Assembly: GCA_013044075.1 (NCBI GenBank)
Contig: JABEVG010000021.1
Span: forward strand, 1 to 47,073
Direction of reading: 5' to 3'
Origin: Gallionella sp.
Lineage (GTDB): Bacteria > Pseudomonadota > Gammaproteobacteria > Burkholderiales > Gallionellaceae
DNA: 47,073 nt
Shown one piece after another: positions 1 through 9,222 of this stretch. The notes under the pieces are model-generated. The model was not told the origin of the DNA, did no database searches, and saw nothing but the letters and a program-made list of their open reading frames with translations. Positions within the stretch are counted from its first letter, which is position 1. Every line of letters begins with the position of its first letter. The translations under genes and the position numbers were made by a program.

Positions 1-136
1 CAATCATCCCTGGAGAAAAACGTCCGTCGGCAAATCCGCCCACGACGGGCGGCGCGCTACACCGTAGTGCAAAGAAAACAGGAAAAGCGGACATTTCTAT
101 TTAGCGTTGACATTCCAATATCACGAAAATATCCGA
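1..136. other. Left-edge intergenic region with a stem-loop
   Basis: No gene is supported here. A 6-bp inverted repeat with a 5-base loop lies at 36-52 (CCGCCC/GGGCGG) and could end the leftward gloB transcript, although the following T-run is weak. An ATG on the minus strand at 7-5 could be the first codon of a leftward gene that leaves the window. In E. coli the gene after gloB is mltD, but only two codons are visible here and the AGGG before the ATG is too close to be a good ribosome binding site. Confidence 0.3.
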
Positions 137-898
137 TTAAAAATGATCGCGCCACTCGCGCAATGCGGTAAAGACCGCGAGTTCGGAGGTGTCGATCAGG
201 CCGCGTTGTTGCAAGGTACGGATAATTTCTGGGCTGGCGCAGCGCAGGAAGGGATTGGTCTGCTGTTCCAATCTTATGGTTGAAGGCAGGGTTGGTAGGT
301 TGCTGGTGCGTAATCGTTGAATGTCTTGTGCGCGTTGCTGCAAGGCGGCATTGCCGGGCTCACAAGCCAGTGCGAAGCGGATATTGGCAGCGGTGTATTC
401 GTGCGCGCAGTACACGCTGGTGTACGCCGGCAATTGGCTCAAGCGTTGCAGAGAACGATGCAGTTGCGCGAGCGTGCCCTCTTTATTTCTTCCGCAGCCC
501 GCGCCGAACAATACATCGCCGCAAAATAAAATATCCGGTGTGACGAAGGCGATATGATCGTCGAGGTGACCGGGGATTCCCAGGATGTTGAAGACGAGGC
601 CGAATTCGGCCAGCGACACCTTGTCCCCCTCGCGCAGATCTTCGCTGATGTGGGGATTGTCAGGATGTCTGTGCCCGTACACCGGCACGTTGTATACTCC
701 GCGCAAATTTTCTATGCCGCCGATATGATCCTGGTGGCGGTGGGTGCATAAGATCGCGGTCAGTTCCAGTTTGTGCGCGGCGAGAAACGCCAGCACGGGC
801 GGTGCTTCGCCGGGATCGACCACGACGGCATGACGGTTGTTGTGGATGGCCCAGATGTAGTTGTCGGAAAATGCGGGGATGGCGGTAATATCAAACAT
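137..898 (-). CDS. gloB: Hydroxyacylglutathione hydrolase (glyoxalase II)
   Basis: This cytosolic enzyme hydrolyses S-lactoylglutathione to lactate and glutathione, the second step of methylglyoxal detoxification. The protein is 253 residues, the usual length. The metallo-beta-lactamase metal motif THRHQDH is present (H53, H55, D57, H58), with further metal ligands at H111, D128 and H166 (CAHEYT). The C-terminal third matches the glyoxalase II glutathione-binding domain. Only 21 bases separate it from the divergent methyltransferase gene, so the two promoters must overlap coding DNA. The gloB/yafS/rnhA/dnaQ neighbourhood is also found in E. coli, which supports the call. Confidence 0.95.
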   Translation of the reverse strand: MFDITAIPAFSDNYIWAIHNNRHAVVVDPGEAPPVLAFLAAHKLELTAILCTHRHQDHIGGIENLRGVYNVPVYGHRHPDNPHISEDLREGDKVSLAEFGLVFNILGIPGHLDDHIAFVTPDILFCGDVLFGAGCGRNKEGTLAQLHRSLQRLSQLPAYTSVYCAHEYTAANIRFALACEPGNAALQQRAQDIQRLRTSNLPTLPSTIRLEQQTNPFLRCASPEIIRTLQQRGLIDTSELAVFTALREWRDHF

Positions 899-919
899 GG
901 TCTGTGGGAAAGTTAAGCG

Positions 920-1669
920 ATGCCCGATTGTAGATTAACTGCGCAAAGTTTGAGCGAATGGTTCAGTACCGCACAGGGCTGCTATGTGCTGGGTCGCGAG
1001 CAGGCTTATTTTGATCGTACGGTGGCGGATATATTCGGTTTCAACGCGCTGCAACTGGGATTGACCGAGCATGAGTTTTTGCGCCGCAGCCGTATGCCGT
1101 TGCGCTTGCGTGGCGGGGATGCAACCGCTGTCGATGTCCGTTTGTGCCACGACGAGTTACCGTTCGCCTGCGACAGTGTGGATCTGCTGGTGCTGCCGCA
1201 CGTACTGGAATTTTCGGAGCATCCGCATCAGATATTGCGCGAAGTCGAGCGTGTGTTGATGCCGGAAGGGAATTTGCTTATCAGTGGATTCAATCCGATC
1301 AGTCTGTGGGGCATGCGGCGCGCGGTGGGCAGCAAACAGGGCTATCCCTGGTGCGGCGACTTTATCACGTTGACCAGACTGAAAGACTGGCTGGCTTTGC
1401 TTGGTTTTGTCGTGGTCGGCGGATGTTTCACCGCTTACGCGCCGCCCTTTAACCGGGCGACATCGCTGGAGCGTTGTCGCTTCATGGAAGCGGCGGGGGA
1501 TCGCTGGTGGGCAGTAAGCGGCGGGGTGTATTTTTTACATGCGGTTAAGCGCGTGCCGGGGATGCGACTGATACAGCCGAAATGGAATAAGAAGTTGGTG
1601 GGGAGTCTGTTGCCTGTCGCACCAAAGATGAATAACAACAAATCACATCATGAAATAGATGCGCAATGA
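920..1669 (+). CDS. YafS-like class I SAM-dependent methyltransferase
   Basis: This is a 249-residue protein with a Methyltransf_11-like core at about residues 65-135. A conserved stretch around [15 protein letters not shown] and [12 protein letters not shown] corresponds to motifs near the SAM pocket. The glycine-rich motif I is weak. Its position between gloB and rnhA matches E. coli yafS, whose substrate is not established, so the substrate here is unknown as well. A GGGAAAG ribosome binding site lies about 8 bases before the ATG. The last four bases overlap the start of rnhA (ATGA), which indicates translational coupling. Confidence 0.75.
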   Translation: MPDCRLTAQSLSEWFSTAQGCYVLGREQAYFDRTVADIFGFNALQLGLTEHEFLRRSRMPLRLRGGDATAVDVRLCHDELPFACDSVDLLVLPHVLEFSEHPHQILREVERVLMPEGNLLISGFNPISLWGMRRAVGSKQGYPWCGDFITLTRLKDWLALLGFVVVGGCFTAYAPPFNRATSLERCRFMEAAGDRWWAVSGGVYFLHAVKRVPGMRLIQPKWNKKLVGSLLPVAPKMNNNKSHHEIDAQ

Positions 1670-2121
1670 GCAAAACAGTAGTCGATATTTTTACCGATGG
1701 CGCGTGCAAGGGAAATCCCGGTGTGGGCGGATGGGGTGCGGTGCTGCGCAACAAGGGCGTGGAGCGTGAGTTGTTCGGTGGCGAGCGCGACACCACCAAT
1801 AATCGCATGGAGTTGATGGGGGCAATCAGTGCCCTGGAAGCCCTGACGCGCCACTGCCAAGTGCGTTTGCACACCGATTCGAAATACGTCATGCAGGGCA
1901 TCACAGAATGGATAGGAAACTGGAAAAAACGCGGTTGGAAAACCGCCGACAAGAAGCCGGTGAAGAATGAAGATCTGTGGCGCAGGCTGGACGCGATAGC
2001 GGCCCGCCACGAGATCGAGTGGATATGGGTGAAAGGTCATGCCGGACATGAAGGAAACGAGCGTGCCGACGTGCTGGCGAATCGTGGTGTCGAGATGATA
2101 TTGGAGGCTGCCGATGCGTAG
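1666..2121 (+). CDS. rnhA: Ribonuclease HI
   Basis: RNase HI cleaves the RNA strand of RNA-DNA hybrids and removes R-loops and primer remnants. The 151-residue protein carries the full catalytic set: D11 ([10 protein letters not shown]), E49 (NRMEL), D71 (HTDSKYV) and D135 (NERADVLA). The basic handle helix is visible near residues 85-100 (NWKKRGWKT). The length matches E. coli RNase HI (155). The gene overlaps the upstream methyltransferase by 4 bases and dnaQ by 8. Unlike in E. coli, where rnhA and dnaQ diverge, both run in the same direction here. Confidence 0.96.
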   Translation: MSKTVVDIFTDGACKGNPGVGGWGAVLRNKGVERELFGGERDTTNNRMELMGAISALEALTRHCQVRLHTDSKYVMQGITEWIGNWKKRGWKTADKKPVKNEDLWRRLDAIAARHEIEWIWVKGHAGHEGNERADVLANRGVEMILEAADA

Positions 2122-2812
2122 AATCGTACTGGATACGGAGACCACCGGGCTGTATCCCGAACAGGGGCACCGCATCATCGAGATTGCGGCGATCGAGTTG
2201 GAAGGGCGAAAAGTCACGCAGAAGCATTTCCACCACTATATCGATCCAGAGCGCGAAGTCGACGAGGGGGCGGCGAAGGTGCACGGTTTCACCTGGGACA
2301 TGCTGCGCGGCCGCGCCAAGTTCGCCGACATTGCGGGCAGTTTCCTGGAATTCGTGGACGGCGCGGAACTGATCATCCATAACGCGCCGTTCGATATGGG
2401 CTTCCTCAATCACGAATTGAAATTGATGGGACTGCCTGCCTTGCAGAACGTGGTAACGGATACGCTCAAGGTCGCGCGCGATATGCACCCGGGCAAGAAA
2501 AACAGTCTGGACGCGTTATGCAGCCGCTACGAGATAGACAACACCCACCGCACTTTGCACGGCGCGTTGCTGGATACCGAATTGCTGGCCGAGGTGTATT
2601 TCGCCATGACGCGCGGACAAAAAAGTCTGCTCGGCGACGATGATGTTGCGGTAGTACGCGCGCCTGCGGTATTCACTTTGGACACCTCGCGCCCGGTGGT
2701 GCGTGTGCTTAGAGCAAGCGACGAAGAATTGGCCATGCACGCGCAGCAACTCGCCGACATCGACAAAGCCAGCAAGGGCGCATGTTTGTGGAAGGCTATG
2801 GGGGAAGCATGA
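2114..2812 (+). CDS. dnaQ: DNA polymerase III epsilon subunit (3'-5' proofreading exonuclease)
   Basis: Epsilon is the proofreading subunit of the replicative polymerase core and binds the alpha subunit through its C-terminus. The protein is 232 residues. The DEDDh exonuclease residues are visible: D7 and E9 (DTETTG), D94 (HNAPFD), H149 and D154 ([10 protein letters not shown]). The C-terminal 55 residues are less conserved, as expected for the alpha-binding tail. The start overlaps the end of rnhA by 8 bases, and the stop overlaps the preferred start of the following hydrolase by 4. Confidence 0.95.
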   Translation: MRRIVLDTETTGLYPEQGHRIIEIAAIELEGRKVTQKHFHHYIDPEREVDEGAAKVHGFTWDMLRGRAKFADIAGSFLEFVDGAELIIHNAPFDMGFLNHELKLMGLPALQNVVTDTLKVARDMHPGKKNSLDALCSRYEIDNTHRTLHGALLDTELLAEVYFAMTRGQKSLLGDDDVAVVRAPAVFTLDTSRPVVRVLRASDEELAMHAQQLADIDKASKGACLWKAMGEA

Positions 2813-3666
2813 TACAAAAGATCGGTCGCGTTCACTTCATCGCGGCGGTGTTACTGGTTGGTTTGCTGTGCTATGTTGGCATTTGCACGTATATGTGGGC
2901 AACCCAGGAGCAATTGATTTTCCAACCCACCCAAGTCTGGCAAAGCAACCCGGCACGGATGGGCATGACGTTCAAGGAGTTTCACATTCCTTCCGGAAAT
3001 GGGGCTGAGCGCGGCGAGTTGGACTCATGGTGGATACCGACGGTGCATGAGGGCGCGGCGACCCTCCTGTATCTGCATGGTAATGACCGCAATATATCGA
3101 GCAATCTGGGTCATGTGCAACGGTTGCATGATCTCGGGTATAACGTGCTGATGATCGATTATCGCGGGTTTGGCAAGAGCAGCGGTGGGACTCCCAACGA
3201 AACCAAAGTCTACGAGGATGCCGAGGCGGCCTGGCAATATCTCATCAAAACCGGCGCAGTACCGCCGCAGAAGATATTCATCTACGGACATTCTTTGGGG
3301 GGCGCGATCGGAATCGATTTGGCTGTCCACCATCCCGAGGCCGCCGGACTGATCGTTGAAAGTACCTTCACATCCATGCGTGCGATGGGCGAACTCCGGT
3401 ATGGTTTCTTGCCGGTCGCAAGCCTGTTGCATCAACGCTTCGACTCGCTGCAAAAAGTGTCGCAATTAAAAATCCCGCTCCTGATCATCCACGGCACCTG
3501 GGATAAAGAAGTTCCGTATGAAATGTCCCAGCAGCTTTATGACGCGGCTCACCAACCCAAGAGTTTGACGCTGATCGAAGGGGGAGGACATGGCAACAGC
3601 GGGGTAATCGGCTGGGTGGAGTATCGTGACGCGCTGAACAGTTTTATCGGAAAATACCAGCATTGA
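2809..3666 (+). CDS. Membrane-anchored alpha/beta hydrolase (BEM46/ABHD13-like)
   Basis: This is a 285-residue serine hydrolase. An N-terminal hydrophobic segment (about residues 8-26) probably anchors it in the inner membrane. The fold is shown by the oxyanion-side motif YLHGND, the nucleophile elbow GHSLGG, and candidate acid and histidine residues in HGTWDKEV and GGGHGN. The substrate is unknown; relatives are annotated as esterases or peptidase-like hydrolases. The start at 2809 is preferred over an in-frame ATG at 2782 because GGGGGA precedes it and it forms an ATGA overlap with the dnaQ stop. Confidence 0.8.
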   Translation: MIQKIGRVHFIAAVLLVGLLCYVGICTYMWATQEQLIFQPTQVWQSNPARMGMTFKEFHIPSGNGAERGELDSWWIPTVHEGAATLLYLHGNDRNISSNLGHVQRLHDLGYNVLMIDYRGFGKSSGGTPNETKVYEDAEAAWQYLIKTGAVPPQKIFIYGHSLGGAIGIDLAVHHPEAAGLIVESTFTSMRAMGELRYGFLPVASLLHQRFDSLQKVSQLKIPLLIIHGTWDKEVPYEMSQQLYDAAHQPKSLTLIEGGGHGNSGVIGWVEYRDALNSFIGKYQH

Positions 3667-3715
3667 TTAACCGGCAACTCAATAATAACGGCTCGTCAGA
3701 GCGTGTGGAATAACT

Positions 3716-4930
3716 ATGAAATCAGATGTGATCATTATCGGTTCGGGTGCGGCAGGCCTGATGTGTGCCTTGCAGGCCGGGCAACGCGGGCGTTCCGTGG
3801 TGTTACTCGACCATGCCAAAAAGCTGGCGGAGAAGATCCGCATCTCCGGTGGCGGACGGTGCAACTTCACCAACCTCAACACCAAGCCGGAGAATTTCAT
3901 TTCCGGGAATCCGAACTTCTGCCGTTCGGCACTGGCACGTTACACGCCTCAGGATTTCATTGCACTGCTGCAAAAGCATGGCATTCCTTTTCACGAAAAG
4001 ACGCTGGGCCAATTGTTCTGTGATGAAGAATCCGAAGCGGTGATCGCCATGCTGCGTAAAGAATGCGATGACGCGGGCGTGCAGCGTTTTATGAGTTGTG
4101 AAGTCGGTGAGATCAAACACACCCCTTACGCTTCCGGGCCGGGCACAGGAAAAAAAGCCAAGTTTTATGTCAGCACCTCGCGAGGCGAATTCGAAGCGGT
4201 CTCGCTGGTGATCGCCACCGGCGGCTTGTCCATCCCCAAGACCGGCGCAACTCCGTTCGGTTATCACGTCGCCGAACAATTCGGTATCCCTATCACCAAG
4301 CTTAAAGCGGGACTCGTTCCGCTGACTTTCGCGCCGGCTGACTGGAAACCCTATGCCGATTTAACCGGGGTGTCGTTCGAGGCCATCGTCAGCACAGGCA
4401 AGCAGGCGTTCCGCGAGAACGTCCTGGTCACGCATCGCGGCCTGAGCGGCCCTGCCATTTTGCAAGCCTCGTCGTATTGGCAACCCGGCACACCGCTGCG
4501 CATCAACATGCTCCCGGATGTCAACATGGAAGAAGTATTCACCGAACACAAAGCCAGCAAAAAACTGCTCAGTAATTTCCTCGCGACCTGGTTCGCCAAG
4601 AACTTTGCCGATGTCTGGTGCGAGCAACTCACAGCGCGCACCACAATCGCCAACACGCCACTCAATCAGTACAACGACAAACAGCGCAAACAAATCGCCG
4701 CCGAATTGCATGACTGGCAAATCACCCCGTCCGGTACCATGGGTTACGCCAAGGCGGAGGTCACTTGCGGCGGCATCGACACCCGTGCGCTATCGTCCAA
4801 GACCATGGAGTGCAACGATGTACCGGGACTGTATTTCATCGGTGAAGTGGTGGATGTCACCGGCTGGCTGGGCGGTTACAACTTCCAGTGGGCGTGGGCA
4901 TCCGGTTACGCGGCGGGTCAGGCGGTTTGA
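3716..4930 (+). CDS. BaiN/RdsA (HI0933/YhiN) family FAD-dependent oxidoreductase
   Basis: The 404-residue flavoprotein opens with a dinucleotide-binding motif (IIIGSGAAGLMCAL) followed by the family-specific SGGGRCNFTN at about residues 42-51. The C-terminus has the second FAD-binding stretch, GLYFIGEVVDVTGWLGGYN. The family (HI0933, E. coli YhiN, BaiN) is widespread. Its physiological role in non-gut bacteria is not settled, so no substrate is assigned. The protein is soluble, with no signal peptide. It lies 49 bases after the hydrolase gene and 40 before the CYTH-CHAD gene, in the same direction. Confidence 0.85.
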   Translation: MKSDVIIIGSGAAGLMCALQAGQRGRSVVLLDHAKKLAEKIRISGGGRCNFTNLNTKPENFISGNPNFCRSALARYTPQDFIALLQKHGIPFHEKTLGQLFCDEESEAVIAMLRKECDDAGVQRFMSCEVGEIKHTPYASGPGTGKKAKFYVSTSRGEFEAVSLVIATGGLSIPKTGATPFGYHVAEQFGIPITKLKAGLVPLTFAPADWKPYADLTGVSFEAIVSTGKQAFRENVLVTHRGLSGPAILQASSYWQPGTPLRINMLPDVNMEEVFTEHKASKKLLSNFLATWFAKNFADVWCEQLTARTTIANTPLNQYNDKQRKQIAAELHDWQITPSGTMGYAKAEVTCGGIDTRALSSKTMECNDVPGLYFIGEVVDVTGWLGGYNFQWAWASGYAAGQAV

Positions 4931-4970
4931 TTACCGCCCGGTAACGCTGGCTTCACCGGTCTAATCTCGC

Positions 4971-6476
4971 ATGGCTCTCGAAACCGAACTCAAGCTGCGC
5001 ATCACGCCGCAGCATCTCGCCAGGCTGAAGCGGCACGCGCTGCTGAAGTCGCATCAGCTTGCGCGCCCGGTGGCGCGCCGTCTTTACAACGTCTATTTCG
5101 ATACGCCGGAGTTGGATCTGCACAGATCGGCAATGGCATTGCGCTTGCGCCGCAGCGGTGCGCAATGGTTGCAGACCTTGAAAGGCGGCGGGGCGATCCG
5201 TGCGGGCTTGCATCAGCGCAACGAATGGGAAGTGCCGGTCAAAGGTGAGACGTTGGATTTCTCCCGCACCAAGTCGGCAGAATGGGACGCGCTGTTACCT
5301 GTGACGTTGCGGGAAAAGTTGCGGCCTGTATTCGTCACCGACTTTTCCCGCAGCAGTCGTATCGTTTCCTGGAGCGGCGCGCACATTGAGGTGTGCATGG
5401 ATCAGGGCGAGATCAAAACCGAACGGCATAGCCAGCCGATTTGCGAACTGGAACTGGAGCTCAAATCGGGATCGCCGCGACACTTGTTCGAGCTGGCTCT
5501 GGCAATATTGGACGTCGTGCCGTTCGAGGTCGAAATGGTGAACAAGGCCGAGTACGGCTTTCGTCTGCTGGGTGGTTTTGTCGAACAGCCACACAAATTC
5601 GAGTTGCCCGTGCTATCGCGCCAGGATGATCTGACGCACGGGATGCAAATCCTGATCTGGTCATGTTTACTGCATTTCCAAAGCAACTGGCGCGGTGCGA
5701 TTTCGGGGGACGATGCGGATTTCTTGCATCAGGTACGCGTGGCTTTGCGGCGGCTGCGTGTGCTATTGCACCTCATGCAGATGCTGCGCCCCGATGACAC
5801 GCTGGAATGCCTGAGTGCTGAGATCGCGGATTGGTCTGTCATGCTGGGACGGATTCGCGACCGGGATGTGTTCATTGCGCAAACTCTGCAACCACTGTGC
5901 GCAAGCCTGACCGGGCAAGACGGCTTACCGGACTTGTTATGCGCAAGCCAGGTGCTACGCGCGGACTGCTATGCGGCGTTAAACGGTCAGGCGCGTGAGA
6001 TGCAAAGCCTGATGCTGCGTTTTGCCATCTGGATGAATGATGGTTATTGGACACGGCTGGCGCAGTACGCGCCGCATGCGCGCGAATTTTCCGCCAATCG
6101 CCTGAACAAATTGGCGCATCGATTTGCCTTGTCCGCCGGACGGTTGGATGAAAACGATGCCGAAGAATTACACGAGTTGCGTATCCTGGCGAAGAAACTC
6201 CGCTATAGCGCGGAAGCATTTTCGGGCTGGTTCGACGACCAACACCCGGCTGAATTTCTAAGCGCGCTAGCCGTGGTGCAGCAGGTATTGGGGGGCATCA
6301 ACGATGCGGCCGTGGCGCATCGCTTGCTGGATGAATTGGCGCAGAACGACGCGCGGCATCGCCCGGCGACCGACCGCGTGCACGATCTTGTCGCCCGTGA
6401 AAAGAGTCATCGCCTCGATGCGTTGCGGCGTGCCCTGAAGCACTTCGGCAAACAGCAGATTTTTTGGCGGGTCTGA
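4971..6476 (+). CDS. CYTH-CHAD protein, probable inorganic triphosphatase
   Basis: The protein is 501 residues with two domains. The N-terminal CYTH domain (about 1-205) starts with the signature ETELKLRI, whose acidic and basic residues coordinate triphosphate and metal in the tunnel fold. The CHAD domain (about 220-495) is a helical, histidine-rich domain known to bind polyphosphate (HQVRVALRRLRVLLHL, HELRILAKKLRYSAE). E. coli YgiF, with the same architecture, hydrolyses tripolyphosphate. A role in polyphosphate handling is inferred. It is 4 bases upstream of the DUF3025 gene, so the two are probably co-translated. Confidence 0.85.
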   Translation: MALETELKLRITPQHLARLKRHALLKSHQLARPVARRLYNVYFDTPELDLHRSAMALRLRRSGAQWLQTLKGGGAIRAGLHQRNEWEVPVKGETLDFSRTKSAEWDALLPVTLREKLRPVFVTDFSRSSRIVSWSGAHIEVCMDQGEIKTERHSQPICELELELKSGSPRHLFELALAILDVVPFEVEMVNKAEYGFRLLGGFVEQPHKFELPVLSRQDDLTHGMQILIWSCLLHFQSNWRGAISGDDADFLHQVRVALRRLRVLLHLMQMLRPDDTLECLSAEIADWSVMLGRIRDRDVFIAQTLQPLCASLTGQDGLPDLLCASQVLRADCYAALNGQAREMQSLMLRFAIWMNDGYWTRLAQYAPHAREFSANRLNKLAHRFALSAGRLDENDAEELHELRILAKKLRYSAEAFSGWFDDQHPAEFLSALAVVQQVLGGINDAAVAHRLLDELAQNDARHRPATDRVHDLVAREKSHRLDALRRALKHFGKQQIFWRV

Positions 6477-6480
6477 TCCG

Positions 6481-7308
6481 ATGCTGGAGTGGAATCGGCA
6501 AGTTCTTCTGCAAGCCCCGTTATTCGCGCCTTTGCGAGCCGTCATCACACGGCTTCCCCGCGCTGCTTTCCCAGTCATCGCGGATTTCAACGCGCTCCTT
6601 TCCGACCGCACCCCGGCGATCACGGTGCATACCGGACGCACGCTGCGTTTTGTGCCGCAGGCAACAGGCAAACAGGCTTTTGAGTCGCAATACGAACCGC
6701 GTTGCTACCTGAGCGGCGAGGTGCAGACCCGCGCCGACAACTGGCATGACCTGCTCAACGCGCTGGTGTGGTTGACTTTCCCCAAAGCCAAGGCTGCCAT
6801 CAACGCGCGCCATTACCACGCCTTGCAACAGGTGACCCAATCTCCGAACACCAGCCAGCGTGGCGCGGTGCGTGATACCAATACCTTGATGGACGAATCG
6901 GGCGTGATCGTGGCGTGTGCCGATAAGCAGCTGGCGCAGTTGTTGCGCGATTTCAAATGGCGCGAATTATTCTGGCAACGCCGTGCGGAGGTGCGACAGC
7001 ACATGGGCTTTTATGTGTTCGGTCACGGCCTGTATGAGAAATCTTTGCAGCCTTATACAGGCATCACCGGGCAGGGGATTGTTCTGGAAGTGGATACCGA
7101 ATTCTTTACTTGGCCGAACGATTTGCAATTGACGCATCTGGATGAGTTGATGGCGGCGTTCTGGTCGAATACGGAGCATTGCCGCAGTACCCGTGAGCTG
7201 TCGCCCGTGCCCTTATTGGGTGTGCCGGGATGGTGTGCGGAAAATAATGATGCGAGCTATTACGACAACACCGCTTATTTCCGCCCCGGCAGACGGGGCG
7301 AGTCGTGA
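6481..7308 (+). CDS. DUF3025 family protein
   Basis: This is a 275-residue soluble protein that matches the DUF3025 family in its central WHDLLNALVWLTFPKAKAAIN region and the C-terminal VPLLGVPGW segment. Family members occur across beta- and gammaproteobacteria, and no biochemical function is established to my knowledge. It starts 4 bases after the CYTH-CHAD stop and overlaps the next gene by 4 bases (GTGA), so it belongs to a three-gene unit. Confidence 0.75.
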   Translation: MLEWNRQVLLQAPLFAPLRAVITRLPRAAFPVIADFNALLSDRTPAITVHTGRTLRFVPQATGKQAFESQYEPRCYLSGEVQTRADNWHDLLNALVWLTFPKAKAAINARHYHALQQVTQSPNTSQRGAVRDTNTLMDESGVIVACADKQLAQLLRDFKWRELFWQRRAEVRQHMGFYVFGHGLYEKSLQPYTGITGQGIVLEVDTEFFTWPNDLQLTHLDELMAAFWSNTEHCRSTRELSPVPLLGVPGWCAENNDASYYDNTAYFRPGRRGES

Positions 7309-7799
7309 GCGAACTGAAGTATCTACACGGTTATCCGGAACACCTGCAAGCCCAGGCGCGGCAACTGTTGCAGCAGGGCCGGCTGGGCGCGATGCTGGCC
7401 GAAAAATATCCCGGGCAACACACCATACGCACCGATAACGCACTGTACGACTACGTTCTGACAATCAAGAACCAGTTCATGCGCGCCGCGCCGCCCGTAC
7501 ACAAAGTGGCGTTCGATAACCATTTGCAAGTGCTGCACCGCGCCCTGGGTATCCATAGAGCCAGCTCGCGGGTGCAGGGGGTCAAGCTGCGCGCGCACAA
7601 GGAGATACGCATCGCGGCTTTGTTCCAAGACACGCCGCCGGAGTTTCTGAGGATGATCGTCGTGCACGAGCTGGCACATTTGCAAGAGATGCAGCACAAC
7701 AAAGCCTTCTATCAACTCTGCCTGCACATGGAACCGCACTACCATCAATACGAATTCGATCTGCGCTTGTATCTTACCCAGCGGGAGTTTGCTTTGTAA
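7305..7799 (+). CDS. YgjP-like metallopeptidase-fold protein
   Basis: The 164-residue protein carries HELAH at about residues 122-126, followed by a third conserved His (QHNKAFYQL). This is the YgjP/DUF45 zinc-site pattern, like M48 and SprT-type folds but without a membrane segment. The actual substrate is uncertain. The start is a GTG that overlaps the DUF3025 stop by 4 bases. The gene ends 24 bases before the convergent hpnE stop. A small inverted repeat (TTGCCA/TGGCAA at 7818-7837) covers the junction but lacks a clear T-run. Confidence 0.78.
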   Translation: MSELKYLHGYPEHLQAQARQLLQQGRLGAMLAEKYPGQHTIRTDNALYDYVLTIKNQFMRAAPPVHKVAFDNHLQVLHRALGIHRASSRVQGVKLRAHKEIRIAALFQDTPPEFLRMIVVHELAHLQEMQHNKAFYQLCLHMEPHYHQYEFDLRLYLTQREFAL

Positions 7800-7823
7800 G
7801 CGAGTCCTCCAACAGGCTTGCCA

Positions 7824-9134
7824 CTACAAGCTGGCAATAACACCCTTGGCGCAGCGCACACCGCTCATCACCGCGCCTTCCAGCGTCGCCGGATAATCGC
7901 CCGCCGTGTAGTCGCCCGCCAGCAGGACGCGCGGTAGCGCGGTCTGCTGTGAGGGTCGCGACAGATTAGGCGAGCAGCAGAAGGTGGCGCGTTTTTCGGC
8001 GATCACTTTGATCCAGTGTGGAGTGTCGGCGATGCCGAATTCTGCGCGCAACTCGGCGATGACTTTTTGCGCCAGCTCGTTCTGTGACAATTCCTGATGG
8101 ATGCCTTCCGCGCTGATGACGGACGCAATCAAGCCGTGTTGACCCGCGATCTGCCCTTTGTCGAACAGCCATTGGCTGGTGCGTTGATGCAGACCCAGCA
8201 TGGGGCGGGGCAGTCGGACGTTTGCGGGATATTGCACATACACGGTGTAGATCGGCTGATGTTCGAGCGCATCGATCTCTGCCACGGTAGCGGTAAGAGC
8301 CGCCAGAGGGCGCAACAGTTTTGCGGCAACCACCGGGGATGCGGCGCAGATGACATGGCTGAATCTGTGCGTCCCATCAGTTGTGCTAATCGCCACATGC
8401 GCATCATGAACTTCGATTTTTTCCACGCCTGTCGCAAGCACTACTTGTCCGCCATGCTGCTCCACAAAGTGTGCCGCACGTTGCGGGAACAGCGCGGTGA
8501 AGTCGATACGCGGCAGCAGCATGTCGCTGTCGGCGCGCTTGCGATCCAGTGAATCGCGCAGCACGTTCAGCAACACTTGCGCGGAAGCCTTACGGATAGG
8601 GGTGTTCAGGGCAGCGATGCACAGCGGCTCCCAGAGTTTGAGCGACAGATTCGCGTCTTGTCCATGCAGCGCGAGCAGTTCGCTGACCGTCATGTCGTGC
8701 GGCAAACGGAAATCCATGTTGCGCAGCGTGAGCATGAAGCGTGCGGCCTTGAAGCGTTCGCTCCAGCTCAGTCCCTGAGCGTTCAATAGCGCGACGAGTA
8801 GATGCAGCGGGGCGGGTAGTCGCCGAGCTTTGAGCGAGAACTGACCATGCAGATCGAGTTGCAGCGGCAGACGCAAAAAATCCTGTTCGACATTGCCGCC
8901 TACCATCTCGATCAATCGCAAGGTCTCGCGGTAGCAACCCAGCAGCAGATGTTGGCCGTTATCGAGTTGAATGTTGTTGTAGTTCACGCCGCGCGCGCGC
9001 CCGCCTAACTGCTTGGCACTCTCGAATACGGTGACCGGGATGCCGCGTGAGGCTAGTTCTACGGCGGCTGACATGCCGGCGTAACCGCCGCCGATGATGG
9101 CAATGTTCAAAAAATTGGGTGAGGGTGTCTTCAA
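7824..9134 (-). CDS. hpnE: Hydroxysqualene dehydroxylase (FAD), squalene/hopanoid synthesis
   Basis: HpnE reduces hydroxysqualene to squalene, the last of three steps from farnesyl diphosphate in bacteria using HpnCDE. The protein is about 436 residues with an N-terminal FAD motif (IAIIGGGYAGMSAAVEL), an amine-oxidase-like middle, and a C-terminal FAD-contacting stretch (VLLAGDYTAGDYPATLEGA). No ATG fits the N-terminus: the frame is closed by a TGA four codons upstream, so the likely start is TTG at 9134 with GAGGG a few bases before it. Both that site and the first codons fall in a repeat between hpnD and hpnE. Confidence 0.9.
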   Translation of the reverse strand: MKTPSPNFLNIAIIGGGYAGMSAAVELASRGIPVTVFESAKQLGGRARGVNYNNIQLDNGQHLLLGCYRETLRLIEMVGGNVEQDFLRLPLQLDLHGQFSLKARRLPAPLHLLVALLNAQGLSWSERFKAARFMLTLRNMDFRLPHDMTVSELLALHGQDANLSLKLWEPLCIAALNTPIRKASAQVLLNVLRDSLDRKRADSDMLLPRIDFTALFPQRAAHFVEQHGGQVVLATGVEKIEVHDAHVAISTTDGTHRFSHVICAASPVVAAKLLRPLAALTATVAEIDALEHQPIYTVYVQYPANVRLPRPMLGLHQRTSQWLFDKGQIAGQHGLIASVISAEGIHQELSQNELAQKVIAELRAEFGIADTPHWIKVIAEKRATFCCSPNLSRPSQQTALPRVLLAGDYTAGDYPATLEGAVMSGVRCAKGVIASL

Positions 9135-9220
9135 TTTATTCCCTCACCCTAGCTCTCTCCCGCAAGGAGAGGGGACGTTTGCTCCTGCCCTCTCTGGGGG
9201 AAGGTTGGGATGGGGGAGGG
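9117..9220. repeat. REP-like palindromic repeat between hpnD and hpnE
   Basis: GGGTGAGGG at 9117-9125 is a perfect inverted match to CCCTCACCC at 9141-9149. A second hairpin (CTCTCC/GGAGAG, 5-base loop) lies at 9155-9171, and a G-rich arm (GGGATGGGGGAGGG) ends the element near 9220. The composition resembles the CCCTCACCC/CTCTCCC repeats scattered between genes in many proteobacteria. It fills the entire hpnD-hpnE gap and extends into the first codons of hpnE. Copy number in the genome cannot be seen here. Confidence 0.7.
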
Positions 9221-9222
9221 CA

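Noticed and set aside
7818-7837. Inverted repeat TTGCCA/TGGCAA at the convergent YgjP-hpnE junction as a terminator
   Set aside because: The stem is short, partly coding for hpnE and without a T-run on either strand.
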